Below are positions 1-8,966 of a stretch of DNA of 50,679 nt, one piece after another. Position 1 is the first letter of the stretch. Every line of letters begins with the position of its first letter. The stretch is from Bacteroidales bacterium (lineage in GTDB: Bacteria > Bacteroidota > Bacteroidia > Bacteroidales > UBA932). A program made the translations under genes and the position numbers. The notes below the pieces were generated by a model. It was not told the origin of the DNA and made no database searches. It saw nothing but the letters and a program-made list of their open reading frames with translations. The stretch spans positions 1 through 50,679 of the forward strand of contig JAQVBQ010000010.1 of assembly GCA_028690215.1 (NCBI GenBank), written 5' to 3'.

Positions 1-701
1 CCGGAATAACAAAAAGATCTCAGGCCAGGTTGATAAGTTCTTTAAAGTCGTTCTACAGTTTTCTGGAGGAGAGTGGGCAGTGCAAAAAAAATCCTGCCGA
101 AAAACTGGAACCGCCCAAAATCCTTCAATATCTCCCGGTGGTACTGTCAGTAAAGGAGGTGTTGTCTGTTATAGACTCAGTTGACAGGAGTACATATGAG
201 GGAGAGAGAAATAAGACTATATTAGAAGTTCTCTACTCTTGTGGTCTGCGTGTCAGCGAGGTGGTAAACCTGAAGATTTCCGACCTCTTTTTGCAGGAAA
301 GATTTATCAGGGTAATGGGTAAGGGGAGCAAAGAGAGACTTGTACCACTTGGAGACCCTGCAGCAGATGCATTAGTAATCTATTTGTCAATTAGGGGAAG
401 ATTGCCACTGAAACGGGGGTGTGAAGATGTCGTTTTCCTAAATAGGAGAGGAGGTAAGCTCTCCCGGCAGATGATATTTCTGATTGTTAAGAGTCAGGCA
501 GAAATTGCCGGTATAACTAAAGAGATATCCCCACATACATTCCGTCACTCTTTTGCAACACATCTTGTTGAAAACGGTGCTGATTTGCGTGTTGTACAAC
601 AGATGCTCGGTCATGAAAGCATTCTCACGACAGAGATCTATACACATGTGGATAGTGAAAAATGGCGTGAAGGCATTTTAAGGTGCCATCCACGACGTTA
701 A
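1..701 (+). CDS. xerD: Tyrosine site-specific recombinase XerD (5' end outside window)
   Basis: The reading frame is open from base 3 with recombinase-like residues (GITKRSQARL) before any start codon, so the true start lies upstream and the N-terminal part of the core-binding domain is missing. The catalytic domain is complete. It shows the first Arg in CGLRVSE, the Lys in GKGSKERLVPLG, HTFRHS (His-x-x-Arg), LGHES, and the nucleophilic Tyr in TEIYTHVD. The C-terminus (WREGILRCHPRR) resembles Bacteroidota XerD. In this family XerC and XerD resolve chromosome dimers at dif in the cytoplasm. The assignment to XerD rather than XerC or another Xer-like integrase rests on these similarities. It converges on guaA with a 27-base gap. 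No mobile-element genes lie beside it in the window, which favours the housekeeping role. Confidence 0.8.
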   Translation, partial: GITKRSQARLISSLKSFYSFLEESGQCKKNPAEKLEPPKILQYLPVVLSVKEVLSVIDSVDRSTYEGERNKTILEVLYSCGLRVSEVVNLKISDLFLQERFIRVMGKGSKERLVPLGDPAADALVIYLSIRGRLPLKRGCEDVVFLNRRGGKLSRQMIFLIVKSQAEIAGITKEISPHTFRHSFATHLVENGADLRVVQQMLGHESILTTEIYTHVDSEKWREGILRCHPRR

Positions 702-728
702 ACTTTCAGATAGGAATCGATACAGGTA

Positions 729-2258
729 TTATTCCCACTCAATTGTTGCAGGTGGTTTTGAAGAGATGTCATAGACAACCCTGTTCACCCCTTTAACCCT
801 GTTTATAATCTCATTTGAAACATCGGCCAAAAACTCGTATGGCAGATGAACCCAGTCAGCAGTCATGCCATCGGTAGATGTAACGGCCCTCAGTGCTATG
901 GTGTATTCGTATGTTCTCTCGTCACCCATGACTCCTACACTTTTTACAGGAAGAAGTATTGTTGCCGCCTGCCATACATCATTATAAAGTCCTGCCTTTC
1001 TGAGTCCTTCAATAAAATAGTGGTCAGCCTCCTTTAGAATGTCTAGTTTCTCAGAAGTAACCTCGCCCAATACCCTTATACCGAGTCCCGGACCTGGGAA
1101 AGGATGTCTGGAAATGAGCTCGTCTTTAATTCCAAGAGTCCTTCCTACTTTACGAACCTCGTCTTTAAACAGAGATCTCAGAGGTTCTACAACCTTGAGT
1201 TTCATATAGTCAGGAAGCCCACCCACGTTGTGGTGTGACTTGATTGTTGAGCTGGGGCCATTCACTGAGGTTGACTCAATTACATCAGGGTAGATTGTGC
1301 CCTGAGCCAGCCATTTTGCGTTTTCTACTTTATGTGATTCAGCATCAAATACCTCTATGAAAGCATTACCGATAGCCTTTCTTTTTTTCTCGGGATCTGT
1401 AACGCCTTTAAGAGCAGAGAGGAATCTTTCGGAGGCATCCACTCCGGTTACATTTAATCCCATATTTTTGTATGAGGCAAGGACCGATGTGAATTCATCC
1501 TTTCTCAATAAACCATTATCAACAAATATGCAGTGAAGGTTGCTTCCGATAGCTTTGTTCATAAGTACGGCTGCAACAGTGGAATCCACTCCGCCTGAGA
1601 GACCTAATATAACATGTTCGTCTCCGATTTTTTGCTTCAGAGTCTCAATTGTGTTCTCAATAAATGAGTCGGGTGTCCAGTCGCCTTTACATCCGCAAAT
1701 ATTCTTTACGAAGTTCCCGAGCATTTCGGATCCCATCTCAGTATGGTAAACTTCAGGGTGGAACTGTACAGCATATGTCTCTTCTCCTTTGATTCTGAAT
1801 GCGGCATTTGAAATACTTCCAGTCGATGCAATTGCTACCGAATTGTCGGGAAGGGCTGAGATGGTGTCTCCGTGGGACATCCATACCTGTCTGTTTGATG
1901 GTATGTTATTAAACAAAGGACATTGGGTATCTTCTATTGAGAGCATTGCTCTCCCGTATTCTCTTGAAAAAGAGCGGTTGACCTCGCCTCCGAATTTTTG
2001 TGCTAGATATTGCGCTCCGTAGCAAATCGCCAGTAGAGGTAACTTACCCTTGATATAAGACAGATCAATCTGGGGAGCTTGCGGGTCTCGGACAGAAAAA
2101 GGACTACCGGATAAAATAACCCCTTTTACGCTTTGGTCAATTTCGGGAATCTTGTTATAAGGGTATATCTCACAATAGACATTGTGTTCTCTTACCCTCC
2201 TTCCAATGAGCTGAGTAACCTGAGAGCCAAAGTCAAGTATAATGATTTTTTCTGTCAT
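729..2258 (-). CDS. guaA: GMP synthase (glutamine-hydrolysing)
   Basis: This cytoplasmic enzyme converts XMP, ATP and glutamine to GMP, the last step of guanine nucleotide synthesis. The protein is 509 residues, normal for the family. The N-terminal class I glutamine amidotransferase domain has its nucleophile in LAICYGAQ (Cys79) and the catalytic His-Glu in QFHPEVYHT. The ATP-pyrophosphatase domain carries the P-loop LSGGVDS, and the C-terminal dimerisation domain ends in PPATIEWE. I chose the ATG at 2258 ([13 protein letters not shown]) because family members begin just before the ILDFGSQ strand. The frame stays open upstream to 2459, but that extension would run through both divergent promoters and into typA. 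Confidence is high. Confidence 0.97.
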   Translation of the reverse strand: MTEKIIILDFGSQVTQLIGRRVREHNVYCEIYPYNKIPEIDQSVKGVILSGSPFSVRDPQAPQIDLSYIKGKLPLLAICYGAQYLAQKFGGEVNRSFSREYGRAMLSIEDTQCPLFNNIPSNRQVWMSHGDTISALPDNSVAIASTGSISNAAFRIKGEETYAVQFHPEVYHTEMGSEMLGNFVKNICGCKGDWTPDSFIENTIETLKQKIGDEHVILGLSGGVDSTVAAVLMNKAIGSNLHCIFVDNGLLRKDEFTSVLASYKNMGLNVTGVDASERFLSALKGVTDPEKKRKAIGNAFIEVFDAESHKVENAKWLAQGTIYPDVIESTSVNGPSSTIKSHHNVGGLPDYMKLKVVEPLRSLFKDEVRKVGRTLGIKDELISRHPFPGPGLGIRVLGEVTSEKLDILKEADHYFIEGLRKAGLYNDVWQAATILLPVKSVGVMGDERTYEYTIALRAVTSTDGMTADWVHLPYEFLADVSNEIINRVKGVNRVVYDISSKPPATIEWE

Positions 2259-2288
2259 AAGGGAATATTTTTCGTAAATTGTAACCTG

Positions 2289-2296
2289 CAAAAGTA
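2289..2296 (-). promoter_or_regulatory. Predicted guaA promoter (-7 box)
   Basis: On the minus strand this reads TACTTTTG, matching the Bacteroidota -7 consensus TAnnTTTG. It lies 30 bases before the guaA ATG and predicts a leader of about 24 bases. No good -33 element was seen. It is back to back with the typA promoter. Confidence 0.5.
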
Positions 2297-2306
2297 AATA
2301 AAATAT

Positions 2307-2314
2307 TACTTTTG
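2307..2314 (+). promoter_or_regulatory. Predicted typA promoter (-7 box)
   Basis: TACTTTTG matches the Bacteroidota -7 consensus exactly. It ends only 11 bases before the typA ATG, so the predicted leader is about 4-6 bases. A TTG at 2279-2281 is 25 bases upstream, longer than the usual spacing for a -33 element, so the upstream half is uncertain. Confidence 0.55.
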
Positions 2315-2325
2315 CGCCCTGAATT

Positions 2326-4122
2326 ATGCAAAAAATAAGAAATATTGCCATCATTGCCCACGTGGACCATGGCAAAACTACACTGGTAGACAGAATGATA
2401 CACCATGCCAAGCTCTCTAGGGAGGTTGAAAAAATGGGTGATCTGATTTTGGACAACAACGATCTTGAAAGGGAGAGGGGAATAACAATTCTGGCAAAAA
2501 ACGTCTCGGTTCCATATAAAGATTATAAAATCAACATTATTGACACTCCCGGACACGCAGATTTCGGTGGTGAGGTTGAAAGAGTGCTTAACATGGCAGA
2601 CGGTGTTTTGCTATTGGTTGATGCTTTTGAGGGAACAATGCCACAGACAAGGTTTGTGCTTCAGAAAGCTATTGAAATGGGGAAAAAACCCATTGTCGTG
2701 ATTAATAAGGTTGATAAACCTAACTGTAGACCTGATGTAGTAAATGAACAGGTTTTTGATCTGATGTTCAGTCTCAATGCCACAGAGGAGCAGTTGGATT
2801 TCAAGACAGTGTACGGTAGTGCAAAACAGGGCTGGATGTCTACTGACTGGAAAAATGAGACCACAGACATAACTGCACTTTTTGATACAATCCTTACCGA
2901 GATTCCTGAACCCGAAATGTTGGAGGGAACACCTCAGATGCTGATATCCTCATTGGAGTACTCTCCATATGTAGGTCGTATTGCGGTAGGGCGTGTACGC
3001 AGAGGCTCCTTGAAGCCAGGAATGCAGATATCTCTCTGTAAGAGGGATGGAACAGTTGAAAGAAGTCGTATAAAAGATCTGATGGTTTTCAGCGGTCTTG
3101 AAAAATCTAAAACCGAAGAGGTAAAGAGCGGGGATATTTGTGCAGTTGTAGGTATAGATGGATTTGATATAGGTGATACAATAGCAGACTATGAGAATCC
3201 TGAGGCGTTACCGCCAATATCGGTGGATGAGCCGACAATGAGCATGCTTTTTACCATTAATGATTCACCGTTTTTTGGAAAAGAGGGAAAGTATGTTACT
3301 TCAAGGCATATAAAAGAGAGGCTTGACAAGGAGCTCGAGAAGAATCTTGCTCTGCGGATAAAGAACGGCCTTACTGCCGATTCATTTATCGTTAACGGCA
3401 GGGGTGTCTTACATATCTCTGTTTTGATAGAAACCATGAGGAGAGAGGGCTTTGAATTGCAGGTAGGACAGCCTAAAGTGCTTGACAAGACTATTAATGG
3501 TGTCAGGTGTGAGCCTATGGAGCATCTTACAATTGATGTCCCTGAGGAGCATGTAGGCAAGGCCATAGAGATGACTACAAGGAGAAAAGGCAGCCTGATG
3601 CACATGGAGCACAGGAATGAAAGGGTTCACCTTGATTTTGAAATACCTTCAAGAGGATTGATCGGTCTGAGAAGCAATTTGATGACAGCATCACAAGGAG
3701 AGGCGGTTGTTGCTCACAGATTCAAAGGTTATGAACCATATAAGGGAGATATTGAGAAGAGAAATAATGGCTCTCTTGTAGCTTTGGAGTCCGGTATGGC
3801 AGTTGCATATGCGATGGATAAGCTTCAGGACAGAGGAAAATTCTTTATCAACCCGGGTGAAGATATATATGCCGGTCAGGTTGTCGGTGAGCATACAAGA
3901 GCAGACGATTTGGGTATAAATATTTGTAAGACAAAGAAACTTACCAACATACGTGCCTCAGGAACAGATGATAAGGCTGTTCTGCCACCTCCTATAGTAT
4001 TCTCTCTGGAGGAGGCTCTTGAATATATTCAGGAGGATGAACTAGTGGAGGTTACACCTCACAGCATGAGGATAAGAAAAATATACCTCGACGAGACCGA
4101 GAGAAAGAGAAGAAAGGGTTGA
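2326..4122 (+). CDS. typA: Translational GTPase TypA/BipA
   Basis: This is a ribosome-associated GTPase of the elongation-factor family, linked in other bacteria to 50S assembly and stress adaptation. The protein is 598 residues, the normal length. G1 is in [12 protein letters not shown] (residues ~11-22), G3 is DTPGHADF and G4 is NKVDKP. An EF-Tu domain II-like barrel follows (around [12 protein letters not shown]), then EF-G III/V-like domains and the TypA-specific C-terminal domain ([21 protein letters not shown]). The start is fixed by the conserved [13 protein letters not shown], and the ATG sits almost on the predicted transcription start. It is divergent from guaA and followed by the DUF177-rpmF-plsX-fabH cluster, which has its own promoter. 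Confidence 0.96.
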   Translation: MQKIRNIAIIAHVDHGKTTLVDRMIHHAKLSREVEKMGDLILDNNDLERERGITILAKNVSVPYKDYKINIIDTPGHADFGGEVERVLNMADGVLLLVDAFEGTMPQTRFVLQKAIEMGKKPIVVINKVDKPNCRPDVVNEQVFDLMFSLNATEEQLDFKTVYGSAKQGWMSTDWKNETTDITALFDTILTEIPEPEMLEGTPQMLISSLEYSPYVGRIAVGRVRRGSLKPGMQISLCKRDGTVERSRIKDLMVFSGLEKSKTEEVKSGDICAVVGIDGFDIGDTIADYENPEALPPISVDEPTMSMLFTINDSPFFGKEGKYVTSRHIKERLDKELEKNLALRIKNGLTADSFIVNGRGVLHISVLIETMRREGFELQVGQPKVLDKTINGVRCEPMEHLTIDVPEEHVGKAIEMTTRRKGSLMHMEHRNERVHLDFEIPSRGLIGLRSNLMTASQGEAVVAHRFKGYEPYKGDIEKRNNGSLVALESGMAVAYAMDKLQDRGKFFINPGEDIYAGQVVGEHTRADDLGINICKTKKLTNIRASGTDDKAVLPPPIVFSLEEALEYIQEDELVEVTPHSMRIRKIYLDETERKRRKG

Positions 4123-4128
4123 TCCGGG

Positions 4129-4158
4129 TTGCTATTTTAAAAAAATAGATTATCTTTG
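4129..4158 (+). promoter_or_regulatory. Predicted promoter of the DUF177-rpmF-plsX-fabH operon
   Basis: There is a -33-like TTG at 4129-4131, then 19 bases, then the -7 box TATCTTTG at 4151-4158. Both element sequences and their spacing fit the Bacteroidota housekeeping sigma. The box ends 16 bases before the first ATG, giving a leader of about 10 bases. Confidence 0.65.
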
Positions 4159-4174
4159 CGGGCTCATTTATAAT

Positions 4175-4696
4175 ATGGGAAAAGAGCCGGATAACTTATA
4201 TACAATTCCTGTAAAGGGGTTGTCAGTCGGAAAACATCAGTACAGTTTTCTGATTGATAAAAAGTTTTTTGAAGATTTTGAAAACTCACAGATTCTTGGA
4301 GCATCTCTGAAAGTAGATGTTGATCTTGAGAGAAGTGAGACATGGATTAGGATTGTAAGTGCCATTCATGGAACTATTTCCGTTGAGTGTGACAGATGTC
4401 TGGATGAATTGGTTATTCCGTTAAAGACCGAAGCCTCTCTTTTGGTAAGGTTCGTGAAAAACGAGGATGAACCGGAAGAGGATCTGGAGACAATAACACT
4501 TGATCCTTCAGAGGTCATTTTAGACCTCAGACAGTTCTTTTACGATTATATTTGCCTCTCTATGCCTATGCAGATGGTGCATGAAGAGGGAAAATGCGAT
4601 CCGGAAATGATTGCAAGGCTTGAAAATGCGAGGGGAGAGAAACCCGTTGGGGAAAATGGCTCACCTTTTGATAGATTAAAAGATTTATTGAATTAA
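4175..4696 (+). CDS. DUF177 / YceD family protein
   Basis: This 173-residue cytoplasmic protein belongs to the YceD/DUF177 family, which is genetically tied to rpmF across bacteria and to rRNA processing or ribosome assembly in some organisms. The signature Cys pair is in VECDRCLDEL, about residues 71-77. An acidic stretch (KNEDEPEEDLE) follows, and a later Cys occurs in EGKCDP. It sits 20 bases upstream of rpmF in the classic order DUF177-rpmF-plsX-fabH. That order supports the call more strongly than the low sequence conservation does. The ATG is the first after the predicted promoter. Confidence 0.85.
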   Translation: MGKEPDNLYTIPVKGLSVGKHQYSFLIDKKFFEDFENSQILGASLKVDVDLERSETWIRIVSAIHGTISVECDRCLDELVIPLKTEASLLVRFVKNEDEPEEDLETITLDPSEVILDLRQFFYDYICLSMPMQMVHEEGKCDPEMIARLENARGEKPVGENGSPFDRLKDLLN

Positions 4697-4716
4697 TTAA
4701 GTTAAATTATTTAGAT

Positions 4717-4899
4717 ATGGCACATCCGAAACACAAGATTTCAAAAACCCGCAGGGATAAAAGAAGGACACATGATCATGCAGCGGTTCCAACACTTGCT
4801 AATTGTTCTAACTGCGGTGCCGCAGTCCTTTATCACCGTGTTTGCCCTGAATGCGGCTACTACAGAGGCCGTCTTATGGTGCAGAAAGCTACTTCGTAG
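4717..4899 (+). CDS. rpmF: 50S ribosomal protein bL32
   Basis: This is a 60-residue ribosomal protein of the large subunit. The N-terminus MAHPKHKISKTRRDKRRTHD is typical of Bacteroidota L32. Four Cys in two CxxC pairs (NCSNCG and VCPECGYYRG) form the zinc-binding form of L32, not the zinc-free paralogue. It lies 20 bases after the DUF177 gene and 9 bases before plsX, so it is probably co-transcribed with both. Confidence 0.97.
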   Translation: MAHPKHKISKTRRDKRRTHDHAAVPTLANCSNCGAAVLYHRVCPECGYYRGRLMVQKATS

Positions 4900-4908
4900 T
4901 CTTCTCTT

Positions 4909-5856
4909 ATGAGGATTGGTCTGGATATTATGGGCGGTGACTACGCTCCTTTGAATACTGTTTCAGGAGCAATAGACGTCTATTCCAAACTAAATCCCGG
5001 GACAGAATTGTACCTGTTAGGTGATCAGTTTAGGATTACCGAGATTTGTAGCCAGAAAGGCTTCGATCCCGGTAATTTTACTATTGTACACTGTTCACAG
5101 ACAATAAAAATGGACGATCATCCTGTGAAATCTTTTCAAAAGAAACAGGATTCAAGTATTGTAGTGGGCTTTAATATGCTCCGCAATGGTCAGATTGATG
5201 CCCTGGCAAGTGCCGGAAATACCGGCGCTGTATTGACAGGCTCATATCAGATTCTCAAACCTTTACCCGGAATTATGAGACCGTGTATCTCTGTTGAGAT
5301 GCCTCTTCTTAATGGCAAGAAGATGCTGATCCTGGATGTCGGTTTTAATGTGGATTCCAAGCCGGATGTCCTGTACCAGTTTGGTATACTCGGTTCGATA
5401 TATGCAAGGGCGATGATGGGAATTGAGAGGCCTAAAGTAGCACTTCTCAATGTGGGAGAGGAGGAGGAGAAGGGAAACATGGTGACAAAAGAGGCATACA
5501 AACTTATGTCGGATTCAACTGATTTTGACTTTGTCGGCAATATGGAGGCGAATCGCCTCTTCGATGGAGACATTGCCGATGTTCTTGTCACAGATGGTTT
5601 CTCTGGAAATATCTGTCTTAAACAGGCAGAAGGAATGTATAATCTTTTAAGAAAACTCAATATTAAGAATGACTTTCTTGAAGGATACAATTATGAAGAT
5701 TATGGCGGCACGCCGGTCCTGGGAGTACCGGCTCCGGTGATTATAGGCCATGGAGCATCATCTCCGTTAGCTGTCGCAAATATGATAACCAGTACCGAAA
5801 GGGCTCTGGAACGGGATTTAGTAGGGAAGTTCAAGGAGGTACTTTTAAGAAACTAA
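4909..5856 (+). CDS. plsX: Phosphate acyltransferase PlsX
   Basis: PlsX converts acyl-ACP and phosphate to acyl-phosphate, the donor used by PlsY in phosphatidic acid synthesis. It is a peripheral membrane enzyme. The 315-residue protein starts with RIGLDIMGGDYAP and contains ASAGNTGAVLTGS, ILDVGFNVDSKP, ALLNVGEEEEKGN and VTDGFSGNICLKQAEG, all typical of the family. The gene begins 9 bases after rpmF and ends 1 base before the fabH ATG, so the two lipid genes are likely translationally coupled. Confidence 0.96.
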   Translation: MRIGLDIMGGDYAPLNTVSGAIDVYSKLNPGTELYLLGDQFRITEICSQKGFDPGNFTIVHCSQTIKMDDHPVKSFQKKQDSSIVVGFNMLRNGQIDALASAGNTGAVLTGSYQILKPLPGIMRPCISVEMPLLNGKKMLILDVGFNVDSKPDVLYQFGILGSIYARAMMGIERPKVALLNVGEEEEKGNMVTKEAYKLMSDSTDFDFVGNMEANRLFDGDIADVLVTDGFSGNICLKQAEGMYNLLRKLNIKNDFLEGYNYEDYGGTPVLGVPAPVIIGHGASSPLAVANMITSTERALERDLVGKFKEVLLRN

Positions 5857-5857
5857 A

Positions 5858-6850
5858 ATGAAAGCTGTAATTAAAGGAATAGGCGGTTATATTCCTGAAT
5901 ATATACTGACAAATCAGGAACTATCCACAATGGTAGATACCACAGATGAGTGGATAATGTCAAGAATAGGGGTGAAAGAGAGACGAATCCTAAAAGAAGA
6001 TGGTCTTGGAACCTCTTATATGGGAACTCTTGCCGTAGAAAATTTGCTTAACAAAACAGGGGTCTCAAAGGATGAGATTGATATGCTGATTTGTGCCACA
6101 GTCACCCCTGATATGCTCTTTCCGGCAACTGCAAATATTATTTGTGACAAAGTGGGTATTAAAAATGCCTGGGGCTATGATATCAATGCCGGATGTTCCG
6201 GTTTTATCTTCAGTTTCACTACTGCTGCATCTTTTATAGAGTCAGGCAGGGCAAAAAAGATTATTCTTGTTACCGGAGAGAGAATGTCTTCTATAACAAA
6301 CTACCAAGACAGAACGACTTGTCCTCTGTTTGGAGATGGTGCTGTTGCAATGCTTATTGAGGCAACCGAAGATAACTCTATCGGGCTTATGGATGAGATT
6401 CTACATGTGGACGGTGTGGGAAGACAATATCTTTTCCAGAAGGCCGGAGGATCAATGTACCCGCCAACAGAAGAGACTGTCAGGAACAGGGAACACTATA
6501 TCTATCAGGACGGCCAGGTAGTATTCAAATATGCCGTAAGCCGTATGGCTGATGTCTCTGCTGAGATGATGGAGAGACATAACCTTAAAGCCTCTGACAT
6601 TGCTTTCCTCATTCCTCATCAGGCAAACCTTCGGATTATAGATGCAACTGCAAAGAGGATGGGGGTTAAGAAGGATAAGGTTCTGATCAACATAGAGAAA
6701 TTCGGTAATACTGCAGGTACCTCTATACCATTAGTCCTCTGGGATTTCGAAAAGAGATTCAAAAAAGGGGACACGCTGATTTTGTCGGCATTTGGTGCAG
6801 GATTCACCTGGGGTGCTTTATACTACAAATGGGGTTACAATCCTCAATAG
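5858..6850 (+). CDS. fabH: 3-oxoacyl-ACP synthase III (KAS III, FabH)
   Basis: FabH starts each fatty acid chain by condensing an acyl-CoA primer with malonyl-ACP. The protein is 330 residues. The catalytic Cys113 lies in DINAGCSGF, the His in IPHQANLRI and the Asn in FGNTAGTS, so the whole Cys-His-Asn triad is present. The N-terminal TDEWIMSRIGVKERR is the usual FabH signature. It follows plsX by one base and is the last gene of the cluster. A convergent nitroreductase gene begins 23 bases later. Primer specificity (branched or straight chain) cannot be read from the sequence. Confidence 0.96.
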   Translation: MKAVIKGIGGYIPEYILTNQELSTMVDTTDEWIMSRIGVKERRILKEDGLGTSYMGTLAVENLLNKTGVSKDEIDMLICATVTPDMLFPATANIICDKVGIKNAWGYDINAGCSGFIFSFTTAASFIESGRAKKIILVTGERMSSITNYQDRTTCPLFGDGAVAMLIEATEDNSIGLMDEILHVDGVGRQYLFQKAGGSMYPPTEETVRNREHYIYQDGQVVFKYAVSRMADVSAEMMERHNLKASDIAFLIPHQANLRIIDATAKRMGVKKDKVLINIEKFGNTAGTSIPLVLWDFEKRFKKGDTLILSAFGAGFTWGALYYKWGYNPQ

Positions 6851-6873
6851 TTAAAACTTTACTTAATCAGGTA

Positions 6874-7575
6874 TTACTTACAATATCCGAAAGGCATCAT
6901 GTAGATGGCCTCCTCATCTGCAGGGAGTTGAAATAGCTTTTTCAACGCTTGGTCTGAAAATGCTCCCACAGCACAAGTTCCAAGATGAAGTGCTTCAGCC
7001 TGAAGATAAACGTTTTCTGCAGAGTGCCCCAGATCCATAAAAATGTATCTCTCTTTTCCACGCGCTCCGTATTTCTTAGAGCTCTTATCATATGCATCAC
7101 TGTATAGCAAAACGGCAGGGGCCTCTCTTATCATTTTCTGATTGTATGAAGCAGTACTGGCCTCTTTTCTCAAATCCTCAGGAATTGTGCAAATAATACT
7201 GTGATCTTTTGAATTGTACTTGTAAAGACCCGGTTCTACTCCCTTAACGTTCCCTACCAATACATATATCTCCAGAGGATACAAGGCTCCTGCAGAGGGT
7301 GCGGTACGCAATCCTCCCTTTAAAGCCGGATTGCCATCTCTTTTTTCAGTAATGCCATAAGCCGACCAAAGAATCTGCGAAAGCTGCTCCATTGAAAGTT
7401 CCCTGTCCAGGAATTGCCTTCTCGAGCGTCTCTGTTGAAGGGCCTCTTCAACACTCATTGTTCCCTTTAAAGAGGGAGCTGGCAGTATGTATACCTTATC
7501 CTTTTCAGGATTGCCTGCAGGAGATTCGAGAGAAACTCCCATCATTAATATAAGTGCTGTAATAAATAGTTTCAT
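6874..7575 (-). CDS. Secreted SagB/ThcOx-type nitroreductase-family protein
   Basis: This 233-residue protein belongs to the FMN-dependent nitroreductase superfamily, closest to the SagB/ThcOx-type oxidoreductase branch. Visible motifs are the phosphate-contacting LQQRRSRRQF, LSQILWSAYGI, TAPSAGALYPLEIYVLVG, and a C-terminal MPFGYCK. It begins with a hydrophobic signal-like segment (MKLFITALILMMGVSL) ending near SPAGNPEKD, so it is probably exported. Most relatives are cytoplasmic, or act in peptide-tailoring clusters as azoline dehydrogenases. No precursor peptide or YcaO gene is nearby, so a peptide-tailoring role is not supported. The substrate is unknown. Confidence 0.8.
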   Translation of the reverse strand: MKLFITALILMMGVSLESPAGNPEKDKVYILPAPSLKGTMSVEEALQQRRSRRQFLDRELSMEQLSQILWSAYGITEKRDGNPALKGGLRTAPSAGALYPLEIYVLVGNVKGVEPGLYKYNSKDHSIICTIPEDLRKEASTASYNQKMIREAPAVLLYSDAYDKSSKKYGARGKERYIFMDLGHSAENVYLQAEALHLGTCAVGAFSDQALKKLFQLPADEEAIYMMPFGYCK

Positions 7576-7713
7576 GGTTGAGATGTTTATGTTTAATTAT
7601 ATGAAAATAGTAATTTTTAAGATTATAAGCCAATAAAAATCATTTTAAATAATAGTAAAAGGTGATACTAAATTTAAAAAGATTATTATCTTTACCCTAT
7701 AAACATTAGAATT

Positions 7714-8964
7714 ATGAAAAAGAGACAAACTATCGTATTGATCTTATTGCTGGCATTCCCGGCAATAGTTAATGCACAGACAAAAGAGATATCATATAAA
7801 TTCGGAGGATTTGTTGAATTCAAGAGTTATTTCGATGATTATAGGTCTAAAACCTCAAGATATGACCTTCAATACAAATATCCATTGTCTCCCGATTTTA
7901 ATGATGATGGTATCGATATAAATAAAAGCAATTCTTTGAATTACAGTATTGCTGCCAGCAGGTTGACATTTTCCGTATCGGGAATGAGGTTTCTGAATGC
8001 AGATGTGAATACTTATGCAGAGGCCGATTTTCTAGGTTCTGGGGAGAGTTATCTCAATATGTTCAATCTTCGTCATCTCTATATGAATTTTCAGTGGAAG
8101 AATAGCTCCCTGTTACTGGGGCAGACAAATCATCTGAACTACGTGGCAGAGGTTGCATCAAATATGGTTGGATTCGGTTCAGGATATCCTTTTAATTCTC
8201 TTAACAGGGGTATGCAGGTGAGGTATGAGACTAAACTTGCTGAAAAGATAAAGTTCCTTGCTGCAGCTGAAATGTATAGTGGTCACAAGTCTTTGGGGCC
8301 AGCCTCTGCACAGGCTCAGTCAGGTATACCTGATTTACACGCTCAGCTTAAGTTCGGAGATGCCGGCAAACTTTTCGGAGGAGTTACGTTTGGTTATAAG
8401 TTTTTTAAACCGAGGAATACAGATGTCTCTAAAAATCCTATCTCCACAACTGTATCTGCCTTTGATGTAAGTCTGTTCGCAAAGGCTGTAATCGGAAAGG
8501 GATACTCTCTAAAGCTCTGGGGTATTTACGGTGAAAATCTCTCGATGCTGAACATGCTTGGCGGTTATGGAAAAATAGAATATGCAGCTTCTGAACCACT
8601 CGACTTTGATTATACGAACTTACGTACTCTATCAACATGGGCAGAGTTTGAAACGCCTTCTTATAAAAATTTCAATCTTGGACTTTTCTATGGATATCAG
8701 AAAAATTGTGGAACAAAAGATAAGGTGGATACCTCTACTTATGGATCAAACTATCTCTATTTCTCTGATCAGAAGTTGGAGTGGTTTTCAAGAATATCAC
8801 CAAGAATAACCTATAGCTTGTCCAAAAAATTGATATTTGGTCTCGAATATAATCTTACATTTGCAAAGTGGTCAAAAAGTGTTGATGAAAACATGAAACC
8901 AATTGTCAGCTTTGATGTTAACCACAACAACAGGCTGGAATTCATGGCTAAACTTATTTTCTAA
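7714..8964 (+). CDS. Outer-membrane beta-barrel porin-like protein
   Basis: The 416-residue protein has a clear signal peptide (MKKRQTIVLILLLAFPAIVNA, cut before QTKE). The mature part is rich in alternating aromatic and polar beta-strands with frequent Gly, Tyr and Ser, and the last residue is Phe (MAKLIF), as expected for a substrate of the BAM assembly machine. The start FGGFVEFKSYFDDY resembles DcaP-like or OprO-like porins of Bacteroidota. I see no plug domain, so it is not TonB-dependent. A box TATCTTTA at 7687-7694 differs from the -7 consensus by one base and may be its promoter. The flippase gene follows after 2 bases, which suggests co-expression. The solute is unknown. Confidence 0.75.
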   Translation: MKKRQTIVLILLLAFPAIVNAQTKEISYKFGGFVEFKSYFDDYRSKTSRYDLQYKYPLSPDFNDDGIDINKSNSLNYSIAASRLTFSVSGMRFLNADVNTYAEADFLGSGESYLNMFNLRHLYMNFQWKNSSLLLGQTNHLNYVAEVASNMVGFGSGYPFNSLNRGMQVRYETKLAEKIKFLAAAEMYSGHKSLGPASAQAQSGIPDLHAQLKFGDAGKLFGGVTFGYKFFKPRNTDVSKNPISTTVSAFDVSLFAKAVIGKGYSLKLWGIYGENLSMLNMLGGYGKIEYAASEPLDFDYTNLRTLSTWAEFETPSYKNFNLGLFYGYQKNCGTKDKVDTSTYGSNYLYFSDQKLEWFSRISPRITYSLSKKLIFGLEYNLTFAKWSKSVDENMKPIVSFDVNHNNRLEFMAKLIF

Positions 8965-8966
8965 AG

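Noticed and set aside
1-701. Xer gene as an integrase of a mobile element
   Set aside because: Sequence fits chromosomal XerD and there are no attachment repeats, excisionase or cargo genes nearby in the window.
2259-2459. Upstream extension of guaA to 2459
   Set aside because: The extra 67 residues do not resemble GMP synthase, overlap typA on the other strand and would remove both promoters. The ATG at 2258 begins at the conserved domain.
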